The notes below the pieces were generated by a model. That model was not told the origin of the DNA. It ran no database searches and saw only the letters and a program-made list of their open reading frames with translations. From Aplectana chamaeleonis (Eukaryota; Nematoda; Chromadorea; Rhabditida; Cosmocercidae): a stretch of 64,000 nucleotides of DNA. Position numbers and translations under genes: made by a program. The stretch spans positions 1 to 64,000 of the forward strand of contig JAPDOI010000697.1 in the NCBI GenBank assembly GCA_029168955.1, in the 5' to 3' direction. Every line of letters starts with the position of its first letter. The first letter of the stretch is position 1. Below are positions 31,091-42,393 of this stretch, piece after piece.

Positions 31091-31539
31091 AATTAATTTA
31101 ACTACGGGCCTACCGAATTCAGAGTTATGCGACTCTACTGCTTTGAAGAGGCAGTTTTTACACATGGCGTCGAAAGCTTTCGAACTGCTCAATATTGCGA
31201 CGCGATTTTCACGTCGCACTGACATTTTCAATCGCGTCGCCCCGTGAAAACTCTGAGCGTCGCCTCAGGGTGTGTGGCCTGAAGTCTTGTTCGCGCTGCA
31301 CACGTGTTACGCCCTTTCCGCTATTGCGGCAACGCTTGTACCGTCCTTTTCATTGTTTCCACTGCTCCTCCTTCGTTTCGTCTAATTGCAATTTTTTGAA
31401 GCAGTTCTTCCCCGAAACTCAAGTCAGAGGTAATCAGCATCGAAGCGCTTCGTTATGGCGAAATATAATTATTGAAAACGGTGTTTGGGTGTTACCGGCA
31501 GATCGGCTGCTGGTATTGGAAAAATCTTTAAGCCAAATT
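31091..31539. other. Unassigned
   Basis: Open frames of 60-115 codons (31195-31542 plus) show no domain or splice structure. I see nothing else. Confidence 0.4.
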
Positions 31540-31622
31540 TAGCCAAAATCTATAAACATTCTAAGTGATCACAAGGCCCGGGCAAAACCAAACCTCTCCA
31601 GCCGCTTTGCGGCTGGAGCGAT
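31540..31622 (+). repeat. Copy of the hairpin tail found at 15750-15804
   Basis: TCTAAGTGATCACAAGGCCC, then GGCAAAACCAAACCTCTCCA, then a GCCGC/GCGGC hairpin and GGAGCGAT. Identical in design to the right end of the insertion at 12258-15804, so the two mark 3' ends of the same element family. The sequence left of it does not contain the CRE minisatellite. Confidence 0.7.
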
Positions 31623-32020
31623 TCACCTCATAAAAAACTCGTAAGTGAAAACAGTCCTCTGGATCACGTCGTAATGGCTATGAGCGTAAATGGAATGTCG
31701 TCTAATTGTAGGAAGTCTGTGGTCAGACTTGAATATTATGAGGTATTGCCAAACCTCTACCGACGAACATCGCTGTCGTAGACCTTCATCAGTTACTTTA
31801 AAAAAACCAAATTTGATCACTGAATCCTTTGAGTAAATGGAACTCTCCACCAGATCGCAAGGGTTGACCCATGAGATACAGAAGTTTGAGATGAATAGCG
31901 CTGAGAATTCCAGAGCATCGATAGGGCATTTGGATCCATATATGTAGTAAGACCGGTTGGACCGACGGCGCTAAAAGACCCTGCCGAGTGGGTAGCGGGA
32001 GCATGGCAGGCAAATGGGCG

Positions 32021-32517
32021 TTAAAGGCAGTGTTCGCGATGGTTTTCATTCCCGAGTTTTTCACTCAAAATAAAGCGTTGGCCACCAAGTATTACCAAAA
32101 TAACCATGAAACGGCGAGAAATGCACTAAAACGTCTTATTTCAGTGACATCATTCTCAGGCCTGGACTAGTTGTCCGATTGTATGAGCATGTTCACTGTG
32201 ATTGTCACCAATGAAAAATGGGGCTATTCGAAAATGGAAGAGTATTTCGGGCAAAACAGTATTAGTGAGAATCCGAAGAAAAGAGCGGAGCCAGAAAAAT
32301 GAGAGAGTTGCAAAAGACGGGTCCACAAAAGATTTCGCTGTCACAACGAACAGTTCCTGTGAGAGTAAAAAGGCTGGGTAAGAGTAAAGGATTCCGTGCC
32401 CTTCTGATGTGTTTTTCTCGGTTTCTTCGTCTTTTCAGTTCTAGTTGGGTGCCAAACAATCGATTTAGCAATAAATCTCGAAATTGAAGATTATCGTGAA
32501 CACTGCACTGCCTCTAA
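32021..32517 (+). mobile_element. TTAA MITE (GGCAGTGTTCGCG variant)
   Basis: Starts TTAA-AGGCAGTGTTCGCGATGG and ends TTATCGTGAACACTGCACTGCCTCTAA. The 3' end shows a small duplication (CACTGCACTGCC) and a CTAA instead of TTAA. The interior is diverged from the 47434/59498 copies. Confidence 0.65.
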
Positions 32518-33400
32518 GCAAAACACTCCCTGGGGCTATGCGGAGTTCCTCGGTCGGATCGCGGGCAGCACTAAAGCAGTACTTATCTCTATGCCGGCTT
32601 CATACTAGAACGATAGCGGTCGTATAGCAAGATGGGAGTTGTTCGGTCCGCCACGCGCCAGCGATTCCATCGGTGTTACTGTCTGAGTTGTTAATAGTGG
32701 TCGCGGAATTTCTCGATTAGGCGTGATTCTTAGCTTTATTTTCGCTTTTCGTGAATTTGTTACATCGACATTTTCTGATTCTATGAGAAGTACACCCGCC
32801 GCGTTAGGTAACTCTATACATGCAAAATAAGGCGAGTTGGAAATCCGACTTTGTTTGGATTGTCAATCCTCTAGGCAACTTGGTCTTTTGATTTGAAAAA
32901 GGGAGGATGGCCCTGGTTTGTTGCGATGTTTTAGGTGGGTGAGAATAGCGGGACGTGTGTGAGTTCTCCGACAACCACATTTTCTGCCCTAACGAGTATG
33001 AGCCGCAAAACTTGCTGCTATTTGATATTTACTTCACCTTTTTGAGTAATACTTAATTTTTCACCTATTCAGCATTATCCTTTTTTAATTTAGTTCTCAA
33101 AAATCGACAAAAAGAACAAAATCCGAATTAGTCGTGGTCGACAGCCGTAGAAGCACCTTGTTAAAGTTGGTAAAAGTATACAAATCTCGCTCTATTAAGA
33201 ATTTCCGTGCATATTTTGATCTAGCGCATATGTCGTGGGTTCAATTGCCCTATCATATTTCGCGGCTTTAGCTTTGGCTACTAAAAAATAGTAGACGCTC
33301 AGTTGTTACACTGGATCTCCATCAAATTTCAGTTTCGATTTGGGAAACCGTCAAGTTTGGCTGAAAACTCAGAAAAAAACGTTGGATAGAGGAGGATTTG
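32518..33400. other. Unassigned
   Basis: No repeat boundary or convincing exon. A plus-strand GTGGGTTCAATTGCC near 33235 resembles a tRNA box B but lacks a matching box A and cloverleaf. Confidence 0.4.
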
Positions 33401-33407
33401 AGAATTC

Positions 33408-33600
33408 GACCAGTATTGTCCTTATCAGAAGGGAATTCCGGTCCGCAGTTATGGAAAAACGCTGCTGCAGCTCGTAATGCGATGAATTCGTGGCTTGGTC
33501 GAAGGTCAATCGTGCCGGAACCACGTGGTCCCACCACGATTGCCATCGTGTCGCGTGCTGCCACAGCGCGCGTCTGCAACTGCGGACCAGAGATAGGAGC
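33408..33600 (+). mobile_element. Palindromic MITE of the CCGGTCCGCA family
   Basis: TACTGTCCTTATC..., hmm-free reading: left blocks GTATTGTCCTTATCAGAAGG and TTCCGGTCCGCAGTTATGG mirror right blocks CAACTGCGGACCAGAGATAGG. Relatives with the same end motifs: 11036-11235, 21080-21275 and 60594-60885; related cores at 10120-10330 and 21990-22165. Confidence 0.55.
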
Positions 33601-33829
33601 TTTTTTAAGTATTCATCGAAAACAGATTTTTTTGAAACACAGATCATCACTGGAAAGTTGAGACGTTGCCATGTTTAGTGAGGTTTGGGGATGTGTTTGA
33701 GCTCATTACTCACGATTTACGAATCACGATTTACGAATTACGAAGTCCTGACCCACAGAAGTGCTGGTGCATTGGCCCTTCCAGCAATTTCTGTGTAGGA
33801 CCCGGTTATGGCTGTTAGATTATTCGAAT

Positions 33830-34112
33830 ATGTTCGAAGATCGAATATGTTCGAATAATTGTCAGAGTCGATAGTCGATTTCGAATAATAATCGAATATC
33901 TGGTTTTTTCGATAGTCGATTTCGAATAATAATCGAATATGAGGTTTTTTCGATAGTCGATTTCGAATGATGATCGATTATCTGTTTTTTTCGATATTCG
34001 ATTTCGAATAATAATCGAAAATCGGAATTTTTCGATTACTCGATAATCGAATAAATAATCGAATAATTTATTCAAATGTTTATTCGATCGCGAATATTCG
34101 AGCACAACTATA
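33830..34112 (+). repeat. TTCGAAT array, 41-bp period (copy 2)
   Basis: GATAGTCGATTTCGAATAAT recurs at 33870, 33911, 33952 and (as GATATTCGATTTCG) 33993, a strict 41-bp step. The right end carries GCACAACTATAATGGTCAC, mirrored at 30893-30910. Confidence 0.85.
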
Positions 34113-34544
34113 ATGGTCACGCCCGTTTTCTCTCGCTCTGGAGAGCGATGTCACAATTCTCGCAGCGGCGCCACTCTGAAAGGTCCTATAGTCGCACAGA
34201 CAACTCAAACCTAGAGAATCAATGCCAATTATGCGCAAAATCTGCGCTGATGATGCGCAGAAAATGCGGCGTAAATTTTACGATGCGCGCCAATTGGATG
34301 TCTGCAGTGTACAGGCTATAAAAGGGCGAAATTCACTTGGTTCCTACGCGTGCTGGTGTGGAGCGGAGGTTAAAGACAGTGAGAGAGCGTAGGGCAGACG
34401 GAGGCCGAGGCGTCTCGCGCGCCGCTCGCGCCTCGAATGATGTGAATTACGACGTTTTATAGAGGGTAACTACGCACCTGTATGGCTACTGTAGAATGGA
34501 ATGTCGAGTCGTGACATAAGATACGCTTGTTTGAGTCACAGGAC

Positions 34545-34815
34545 ATGCCGAATCTACCAATATCCGACTCATTATCCGATCCGAATCATGACATTTTTCG
34601 GATATTCGGTATCCGAATCATTATCCGACTCATGGCACATTTCGGTGATTCAGATTTTGAATCAAACGGATTTTGGCGTTTTTTCGGTGAATCGGATTTT
34701 GGATCATTCGGATTTTGACGTTTTTTCGGTGAATCGGATTTTGAATCATGAAAATTTCGGTTCATTCGGATGGATATCCGAAAATGAGTGAGTCGGATCC
34801 AATGTATAATGGGTA
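34545..34815 (-). repeat. CGGAT-rich array with 42-bp period, copy 2
   Basis: CGGTGATTCAGATTTTGAAT at 34643, CGGTGAATCGGATTTTGGAT at 34685 and again at 34727: 42-bp steps. It ends in GAGTCGGATCCAATGTATAA, the mirrored terminus of the 29628-29905 element. Confidence 0.8.
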
Positions 34816-34825
34816 GCAAGGTTCC

Positions 34826-35145
34826 CTAGTCAGATTTGACTCAAAATTTGTGCAGGGGGGTTATTCGTGGTGGAGAATTCGAATTTAACGTCCGTCTGTC
34901 GATTTTCAAAATACTAAGGTGGGTTTTGTCCCCTAAATGACACGTTACCTACCGTAACCTACAGTAAACCTCAAAATTTCGACAAATGGACTCCAGATTC
35001 GTGTTCACCACCCTAGATTACCCCTACATACAAGTTTTGAGCTAAATCCGAGAAAATTTTTTGAACCTTCAAAAAAATGCCTTTTCGCGAGGCTCGAAAA
35101 ATGCTCATAACTTTTTTGAACCTGCAGCTCGGAGCGGGATATAGC
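34826..35145 (-). repeat. Dispersed repeat, copy 2
   Basis: Reverse-complement relative of 23268-23880, with shared blocks GAACCTGCAGCTCGG, GACTCCAGATTCGTG, CTACCGTAACCTACAGTAAA and GGTTCCCTAGTC. It abuts the CR1-like fragment that follows. Confidence 0.55.
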
Positions 35146-35149
35146 GCAT

Positions 35150-35613
35150 TTTACCATTAAGCCAGAAGAGATACTAACGATACTTTTCGCAGATGCGTTA
35201 GACACTCTAAACACTTCCCTTGTCAGAATAAAATGACATCTTGAATTAGCACTAGCAATTCGCTTCCTTATGTAACAACCGAAGTCGAGTTTGTCGCCGT
35301 ACATAACGGATCTAAATCTCCGGATCTCGCACGCAATTGAGAGGCGATCCGTTTATTGTGAAAGAGAAATCGGGGTGGTGTCTTCTCATTCTCATGACGA
35401 CCGTTTTTTTCGGTAGAAATATTCAAAGACCACGACTTAGACCACTCCTCTACAGCTTCTATAGCAGCCTGAAGCTTTGCGCAATCATTTGTGGTGAAAA
35501 TTTTGGAATCGTTAGCGTAGATGCTGCAAGAACACCCTGAAGGAAGCGCTGAGTTGGATACACAACTACCGACACCGCTCTGCATTCCTCAGCTAATTGA
35601 CACATGAACTGTG
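35150..35613 (-). mobile_element. CR1-like LINE fragment
   Basis: The minus strand encodes SCSIYANDSKIFTTNDCAKL, i.e. the catalytic YADD box as YAND (so inactive), followed by VEEWSKSWSLNISTEK and, after frameshifts, YGDKLDFGCYIRKRIASAN and REVFRVSNAS. This is the RT palm-to-thumb segment of the same CR1-type family as at 18135-18715 and 63591-63796. The outer 50 bases (35563-35613) also occur at 38085-38135. Confidence 0.75.
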
Positions 35614-35641
35614 TTTTCTCATTGTTTTTCTTCATTGTTAG

Positions 35642-35777
35642 TAGAACAAGACTCTAAACTTTCTAATTCCAGTAGGTACTCTGAAGACGGTTTTCATCGT
35701 CAATACTACCCCCAGAAGAGTGAATACACTAAGGAATACTATGAACTGTTATCATCAGGCCACAGGTTGACGATTAA
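35642..35777 (+). CDS. Exon-like open frame, unknown product
   Basis: A 136-nt segment bounded by a strong acceptor (TTTTTCTTCATTGTTAG, ending 35641) and a GTATGT donor at 35778. A single frame is open throughout, giving a hydrophilic, Tyr/Ser-rich peptide (YSEDGFHRQYYPQKSEYTK). An alternative acceptor (TCTAATTCCAG) would start it at 35672. No partner exon could be placed: a CR1 fragment lies directly upstream and a MITE at 35896 directly downstream, so if it is an exon, its gene has been disrupted or has long introns. Function unknown. Confidence 0.3.
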
Positions 35778-35895
35778 GTATGTACTGCTAAATAACATAC
35801 ATCCGTCCCTGATTACAAACAACATGTTATGCACAGCACATGTTTGGACAGTCCGCCTCGGGTGCTTATACCGGTCGGAATCATTTGCCCTCTTG

Positions 35896-36443
35896 TTAAA
35901 GGCAGTGGTCGCGATCAAATATGCTTGTCGTCTTTTTCTCACTAAACCCTTTTCTGGGTCTCGAGTAGTAGGACCTATAAGAAAAAATTGCTAAAAAACC
36001 ACTGTTTTGGGCCAAATTTGAAGTCTGAACTTTCTTGTCTTTTGATTGTGGACGAGCCCTTTCCACATCATCGGCATCGATGACCTCTTATATCAGAACA
36101 CTTGAAATTGAATTTCAATCAAAGAACCTTCGGATTTATGTACACATTTAGTCGAAAACATTGACTGGAGTGCTTTCTTTCATTGCTCAACTGTTTTTAT
36201 TGGGTAAACTTGCATATATTTCTTCCTTTGAATTTCGATGATTTTTGACTGCTCGGCATGAGACTGCGATCTTTTTCGTCAGCGCTGTGCACGTGTGCAC
36301 GAACTAGCTTCTTTGGGCCCCAGAATCTCTAATTCTAGCCCGTTTTTCGCAGCGCTACCCTCATAGTTTTTCGGCTGTTTTTGATATAAGCTGATTTTTG
36401 TAGTTTTTTCTGTAACGTTTTTCATCGTGACCACTACCTTTAA
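35896..36443 (+). mobile_element. TTAA MITE (GGCAGTGGTCGCG variant)
   Basis: TTAA-AGGCAGTGGTCGCGATC at the left and ATCGTGACCACTACCT-TTAA at the right. The termini mirror each other at 16 or more positions. The interior is unrelated to the 47434 copy over most of its length. Confidence 0.7.
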
Positions 36444-37844
36444 GGACCTGTCGTCATCGACGAATGCGCTCCACTACTCTGCGTGTTGGTCTTCCTGGAG
36501 TTAAGTACAAACACTTGGGTGCAGATTTGACGCGCACCTCACGTTTTTACTTCGCGACAAACGCTACGCAGCGGTCAATGCTTCTCCCTGATTATCAGTA
36601 ACAGCAGTGCGGAGCAGAGCTGATGATAACTACAAATACATAGTTGATGCAGTGGTGTAGACGTTTCATACCGTCAAATTTTCTCTCTCGAAAACAATTT
36701 ATTCAGTTCCCTCCGCTGCTGAAATTGTTTTGGGGCTTTTCGTCCCCATGGAAAAGTGCAGACGTTTAGCCCTAGGTGTCTGTCTTCGGATTACGCCCAT
36801 ACATTCGTTATGTACGACAGCGCGTGACTTCTTAGGGCAAAACATTCAAAAGCGAGTACATGCCCCTTTGGCAGCAAGATACCGCATGCCAAACACTATA
36901 GCCGATTATTTTTAGACGGAGGATAGCGAGAGGAAGTATGGATTACGCCAGATTAGGCTCCGACGCAGCACAGAACTGTGAAAGAGTGGACGGGACAAGG
37001 AAGGATTTAGGAATAAAAGGTGAGTTACAACACTCGACCTACCGCTGTACCCGTGCTCTAAATTTGCCGTCTTGAGGAGGATTTGAAACAGAATCAAAGT
37101 TATAGGAATCGAAAGTATTTGTCAATATACAAATCGCAAAAAAACAGCACAAGGGATTCAGATGCGATCAAGGTTACTCCGAGACAAAGTTATGTTGCTA
37201 GAGTTATACAATTTATGGTAACACGAACTGGTGCACACGTCTCGAAACAGTGGAATAGCCTCAAAGCACGAGAATGGCTACACCACTCCGGCGAGACATC
37301 GACAGCTTGCAACAACGCTAATCCTCATCCGTGTTTGGAAAGTCAATCCCGAAAGGATACAGAGTTTTCCATTGCCTTCTTCAAGCGCAAGATGTTGAAC
37401 CTTGCAATAAATCTTGTAAAATGAGTTAGGTTCAGGGCTCCAGATGGGATATATGATTAGTGAGGGCTCTTCCTCTCTCGCCACTTGTTCTCAGAAAACA
37501 ACGTCAAGAATGAGGGCCAATACAATCAAGTGCACATTCATTGAGCTACGCAGAGTTCAGGAATTTCCGGTCGTTCTCGGCAAGTAGATTTGTGGAAATT
37601 ATTTTCGGCATGCTCCCTGGAAAAATTGCACAACATCTTTCCTACGAAACCTTTTATGCTGTTTAACATGCCGCCTCATGCCGCCTCACAGGAGGAGATG
37701 TATGTGCACCCTCATTCTCATGGATGAGAAAGATTGTCGGTACTATCCTGGACGGGGGGTGGACCCCGTACTCAAAACAGAAATGAAATGAACCACCGAT
37801 CAGTAGTGCTATAAATCGAAGTGTTTCTATAGATATCACAAGGT
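36444..37844. other. Unassigned; one isolated exon-like segment
   Basis: 36916-37019 is flanked by a TTATTTTTAG acceptor and an AAAAG-GTGAGT donor, and one frame is open through all 104 nt (contains MDYARLGSDAAQNCERVDGT). I could not join it in frame to the 37083-37424 open frame. Otherwise nothing is recognised. Confidence 0.3.
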
Positions 37845-37940
37845 TGCTGAGTTGAATACAAATCATAGGTGTCAGGCAGGAATCGAACCCGCATCGCATC
37901 ACTCTCCGGGCGAGAGTGTTACCATTAAGCGCCTTTGATA
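37845..37940 (-). tRNA. tRNA-derived SINE head or tRNA pseudogene
   Basis: On minus: box-A-like GGCGCTTAATGGTAACAC, a clean 5-bp anticodon-type stem ACTCT/AGAGT around a 7-nt loop CGCCCGG, and a good box B in GCGGGTTCGATTCCTGC. The acceptor stem does not pair and position 33 is not T, so it is not a functional tRNA. The loop would read CCC as anticodon (Gly-like). The sequence continues into AACTCAGCAACCTTGTGATA, which is repeated at 16493-16513, as expected for a SINE body. Confidence 0.5.
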
Positions 37941-38199
37941 GTTTGCCGGCCGACGTCGGCCGACTCATTACCGAATTTGAGTCAAGTCAAGATAGATAAA
38001 ATGGATAGGATAGAGTAGATACATACTCCACATTCGATAACGACTCGTCCGACGTCGGTCGGGCAACTGTGAAAGGGCCTTTACACTACCGGCACCGCTC
38101 TGAATTCCTCAGCTAATTTACACATGAACTGTGTAGGCACAACATCAATCACCCGTTAACGTGTATGATCTGGTAAGCACAAATCGGCATTAGACCCAC

Positions 38200-38681
38200 T
38201 TAAAGACACAGCCCAACCTCAGAATCGATTTTTCGTTTTTCTGACTATCTTGGAGAAAATTTCACGCTGATCACAATGGAGTTTCCAGAATCGCCCAGAA
38301 CTCACTACGAACGGAGTTACGGCTCCTCAAAAATTTCGATTTTGAACGGCTAGAAAGTCTTGGACGAGATGTCTTGAGCCTGTATTTTCTCGTTATTCGC
38401 AGCCATCGTTCTGTTGCAGGCCAAAATATAAAGCTAGCCCAAAAACAAATTGAAGAACATAGGATTTGAATAAAATCACTCGCGCGTCTCTACCCTGTAG
38501 AGGTCGGAAACCTGGCGGTGGGCGTTACCCATTTTTTCTTTCAAGGGGGCGTGGCCCACTTTTTCCTTGCTTTTTCTCGCTCATTTGAGCGAATTGAGAT
38601 TTCGCGCTTGGCAGGGTTGCTATAGGCGGCGACCAGACCATAATATCAAAAATTACCTCTGAGGTTGGACTGTGCCTTTAA
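38200..38681 (+). mobile_element. TTAA MITE (GGCACAGTCCAACC termini)
   Basis: TTAA-AGACACAGCCCAACCTCAG at the left and TGAGGTTGGACTGTGCCT-TTAA at the right. The interior opens CGATTTTTCGTTTTTCTG, like the GGCAGTGTTCACG family. The 57136-57603 element has these same termini. Confidence 0.75.
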
Positions 38682-38699
38682 GCTGAGGCCTCATGAAGA

Positions 38700-38778
38700 T
38701 AGAATTTTAATGTTTTTGAATATTCAATGAATATTTCTCCATTAAATATTCAAAAACATTAAAATTCAATTTCTATAG
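38700..38778. repeat. AT-rich hairpin
   Basis: ATAGAATTTTAATGTTTTTG and AATATTCA are mirrored by TGAATATT... and CAAAAACATTAAAATTC, with an arm of about 30 bp and a short loop. A possible small MITE. Confidence 0.55.
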
Positions 38779-39124
38779 AGTTGTCATAATAACAATGATT
38801 GAGTAGCAGCATCAAGTATCTTTCATCAAAGTTTTTATTCATTTCTATGAATAAATCCTGGGTGCCCCCCTCCTGTCTAGAATAAAGCCACATTGTCCTT
38901 GCACTTTGAGCTGTCACGTATGAAAAAAAATCTTTTTTTTCGTAAGTGGTTCATAATCAAAGGTACCACTAATACCAATTACCTCCGAAATTTGAGCTTT
39001 CGTTCGTGCTGGAAACTAGCCCCCGGCAATATCGGGTGCTCCAAACCAGCCCACCCCCCCCAATCGGCTCACTCGGTTCGGCTCTAAAATTTTCTAAGTT
39101 TTTAATCCGATTTTGTTAGATCTT

Positions 39125-39283
39125 GACCACCGGTGGTGCTGTTTTCCTACATTCTAGTCCAAAGAGAGCTTCTCCTGCGCTAACCACTGTAGAAGGACGG
39201 TGCGTGAATGAAGACACACCGCCCTCCACTTCTTTTATACCCTACACTTTATCAATTGATTATCATCAATTTTGTTTAGCCGA
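39125..39283 (+). repeat. Dispersed repeat, second copy of 25924-26090
   Basis: CACCGGTGGTGCTGTTTTCC, GACGGTGCGTGAATGAAGACAC, CTTCTTTTATACCCTAC and TTATCATCAATTTTGTTTA occur in the same order and direction as in the other copy. Confidence 0.65.
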
Positions 39284-39799
39284 ATGGGGAGGGGGTGGGC
39301 TGTATAACATTATTCGGCAATATCGAACTTTGTCCAGGGCACTGTAGTGAGCGGTAACCAGAATGGAAATTCTGCTGGGAAGAGTAGGTTCGCAGCGACG
39401 AACCTCTCAAAAGACACATTTGGTTGAACCTGAAACTCTCTCAGTATATGTTTTTGACCTATTGCCAGGTTCTGGGATAAGCGCCTCTCAGGAGTATGTG
39501 TGATGAATATGAGACATTCATCATCCAAATGCATTTGTTTTCGGGACGACTCGTCTATGCGTAGCTGATCTATGGGGACGATTTTTTGCATTCATTTGAC
39601 GTTGGCATGCCACAAGGTCTGAAAACACGAGATAACGCAGTAAACAGAGACTTTGTTCACAAACAGCGTTCTCGTTCGTCCCGCGGAATCGCACACTCAG
39701 TCAGACTCCACAAACAAGGATCTCGGCCACCACCGATAAAAAATATGAAAGACCCACGACAAAATCACTTTTAGACTCCTAATTTCCTCTATTAGAAGT

Positions 39800-39945
39800 T
39801 CATGTACAGTCTATATGGATCGCTCTGATACTTTGCGTTCGTTACTGTGCGTTGGCGCAAACTCTGTACGCAAATCTTACGGCATATGCGCACCGAGTCT
39901 GCGCCAACGCACAATAGGGAACGCAAAGTGCCAACTCCACATATT
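39800..39945. repeat. Palindromic MITE core (TTGGCGCAAACT type)
   Basis: TACTTTGCGTTC...GCGTTGGCGCAAACTCTGT mirrors ACCGAGTCTGCGCCAACGCA...GAACGCAAAGT. Same core as the centres of the foldback elements at 1888-2778 and 5600-6516. Confidence 0.65.
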
Positions 39946-40443
39946 TTTAAGCCTCTTTTCTGGATAAACCTCAAATAGAGGCCGTACTTATTTTGTTTTG
40001 GCCTCTTTCTGAGATGTACAGCTGATCAGACGGTCATGACAGCAAAAATTTTTCATGTCTAGATCTTTACTCTATGGGAATTTCAGAAGAAAATACGCAT
40101 TGTTCGACAAAATACTGGAACTGAAAAGACGTTTTTAGCGTGCGATTAGATTCGCCTCACTGAGGAGAGCACGAAAATTTCCTTGAAAGTTCATTTCGCC
40201 CATTTTGAAAAGATTCATGGCGATATGGCGCTTTGTGCGAGCAAAAACGCTGCGAAACACCGTTTTTTTTTTGCAAAGAATCTATTTGGTACTACTGTAT
40301 CAGCACAAAAGGAACCCCAAACATGCTTTGAACGCATACTAGCGAGCTCTTTAGCACAATGATTTGGAATGCCAAGGTCAGCAGTAAGCCAAACATTATG
40401 AACAAGGAGTGATTGTGAACAAACTTTTGAACGATAGGTTCAT

Positions 40444-40516
40444 ACGGTCGGCATGGATCTTATTGATACTTTGAAGAGGGACGCAAAGTATCACTAGGAT
40501 TCATGCCGGCTATATG
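40444..40516. repeat. Small palindrome of the same core family
   Basis: GTCGGCATGGATCTTATTGA and TACTTTG are mirrored by CAAAGTATCACTAGGATTCA and TGCCGGC. This is the minimal GGCATGGATCC...ACTTTGCG half-core. Confidence 0.6.
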
Positions 40517-42393
40517 TAGGCGAAATTTTGGGAGAACTGCCTCACCGATCGCTTTTGCACTACTTCCACCTTCATAGGGTGTTTTTCTCGTTTTCTTGAA
40601 GGAGTCTGCTTTCCACTGCAAAACAGCAACGACGATCATTTCGTGTTTTCGCGGCACCCAACTCAATTATATACTTTCATCTTCAAAACAGTTTTATTTT
40701 TGATTGATATGGGCAACGCATTAAAGCCAGTGCTCAGTGTTTATTTTTATACATGAAAGAAAATTTCTTCATAGTTTTGCCTCTTTCTTGTTTGTATATT
40801 CTAAACTAGAAAGAGAAAGAATGACGAGGATGCAAGTTAGATTTTCATTCTGGATGATGACGCTCAAGAATGTAACTTCTGCTCCACAAATGCAGACAAA
40901 ATGGGATCTTTTATTATAACTTCGAAACCCGCGGTAAGCTTTTATGGCTGGTATTACATTTTCACCTCTTTGGCACAAAATGTATCTCATGACATTCCCC
41001 AGCTGCAAGATTACCACATTGATCTATAGTCCCCTTATGGAAATAGTAATATACTCACAAGGAATTTATAGCATGACAATCACAGAGGTTGCTTCTGAAC
41101 TCGTGCCGTAATCTCCACACACCACCTCAGACACTCGTGGGATAGCACTTCGGCACAACAGCGGTTGTATCCCAGGGCAGACACTGGATTCAATACCTCG
41201 TTGTCGGCAGCAGCAGGCAACGAGGGGTTGGATCCTACGTCTGCCCTGAGATACAACTGTTATTGTGCTGACGTACAACCCAACGAGTGTCTGTGATGAA
41301 ATGCGCACCGACCGAACCGAAACAAAAATTGTGTTTTTGACTTTTAAAACGGAATTTGAATGAACAAAATTTGTGTTCAAATCTGCTACCTTGGCATATC
41401 TCATGATGATATGACGTGACATAATATGACAAAAAATAGTCAGAGGCTGGGATCGTACATTTTCAATAATGATCACGTGGCTGAGAAAGCCCACTTCGTC
41501 GGGGTGCCTTATACTCAGATTCCATTTAGTACAATTATGTTAATGGCTAGAATAGATTATAAAAATAATTAGTAACCAAGGAATGTCACACCACTTCCGC
41601 CACAATAATGACAATGCTCAAGATAGCCTCTCGGCCTCTCTCGAATAGGCCCTCTCAGGAAATGCAGATATACATGTGCAGGCACTTCTAGCTATGATAT
41701 CGATTGTCCAAATAGCCTGAAGCCCAAACAAATCTATGGCGTTGTAGTGCTGATGTCGAAAACACCCTCCAAATTAAGTAGTTCCCTCTCCCCCAATACG
41801 TACTCTTATTGGTGCATACGTATGTATGTAATAGCAGTTTGAGCAGTTTATCAACAACTATGTACAAAACAATAAACCAGTTGAAAGATATCAACAATCA
41901 GCAGTGATTACAGCGCGACTGATAGGTGTCGACAGAACGAATGAACGAACAAATGTGGGAACGTCGTCTGCAACACCCATCAGACCTCCATGAAGAATAA
42001 AAAGAGAATTGCACTATATCAATTGACTAAAACAATATAAAAATTCGAGACTAATGAGGAGAAGTAGAGAAATCACGCAGTGTCTGGCGGAAACCGCGTA
42101 TCCCGTTCTGTGTGTGCGGTTTTGAACCCTAGTAATAATCGCCATAGAGAAGGCTGGTAACCCGTAGTGGACCGTATGCTCTCGGGGTGGTGGTGTAATA
42201 TGACTGAGGAATACACGGAATTGAAAAATATGTGTGATGAAGAGGCCTGTGCAAATTGAAACACGGAGGAAGTTGCCCACAAATATCACTAGAGATGTGA
42301 CCTTATGTGTGAAAATAGATATAAATATGAACTCCAAATACAAATATATACATAGATAATGCGCTCTACGAAGAAGAGTGCCCGTGGAGAGGA
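40517..42393. other. Unassigned; hairpin at 41132-41280
   Basis: 41148-41275 folds back: CACAACAGCGGTTGTATCCC and AGGGCAGAC mirror GTCTGCCCT and GAGATACAACTGTTATTGTG. A GTGAGT donor and a TTGCAG acceptor sit 56 nt apart on minus (about 41054-41000), but no frame survives the join. A fragment of a TTAA MITE terminus (AAAGCCAGTGCTCAG) lies at 40722-40740. This stretch lies immediately 3' of the phosphatase gene. Confidence 0.4.

Noticed and set aside
30165..33262. tRNA genes at about 30200 (minus) and 33235 (plus) from GGTTCGATTGCC and GGTTCAATTGCC
   Set aside because: Only a box-B-like segment is present; no D arm, anticodon arm or acceptor stem could be folded.
36916..37424. Two-exon gene joining 36916-37019 to the 37083-37424 frame
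   Set aside because: The donor leaves one extra base while the available acceptors need phase zero; the join meets a stop after four codons.
39310..39591. 93-codon minus-strand gene
   Set aside because: Sequence looks somewhat protein-like, but there is a stop immediately upstream of the ATG, no splice partner and no recognisable domain.
40990..41060. Short intron between a TTGCAG acceptor and a GTGAGT donor on minus
   Set aside because: Spacing is ideal (about 56 nt) but all reading frames meet stops on either side.
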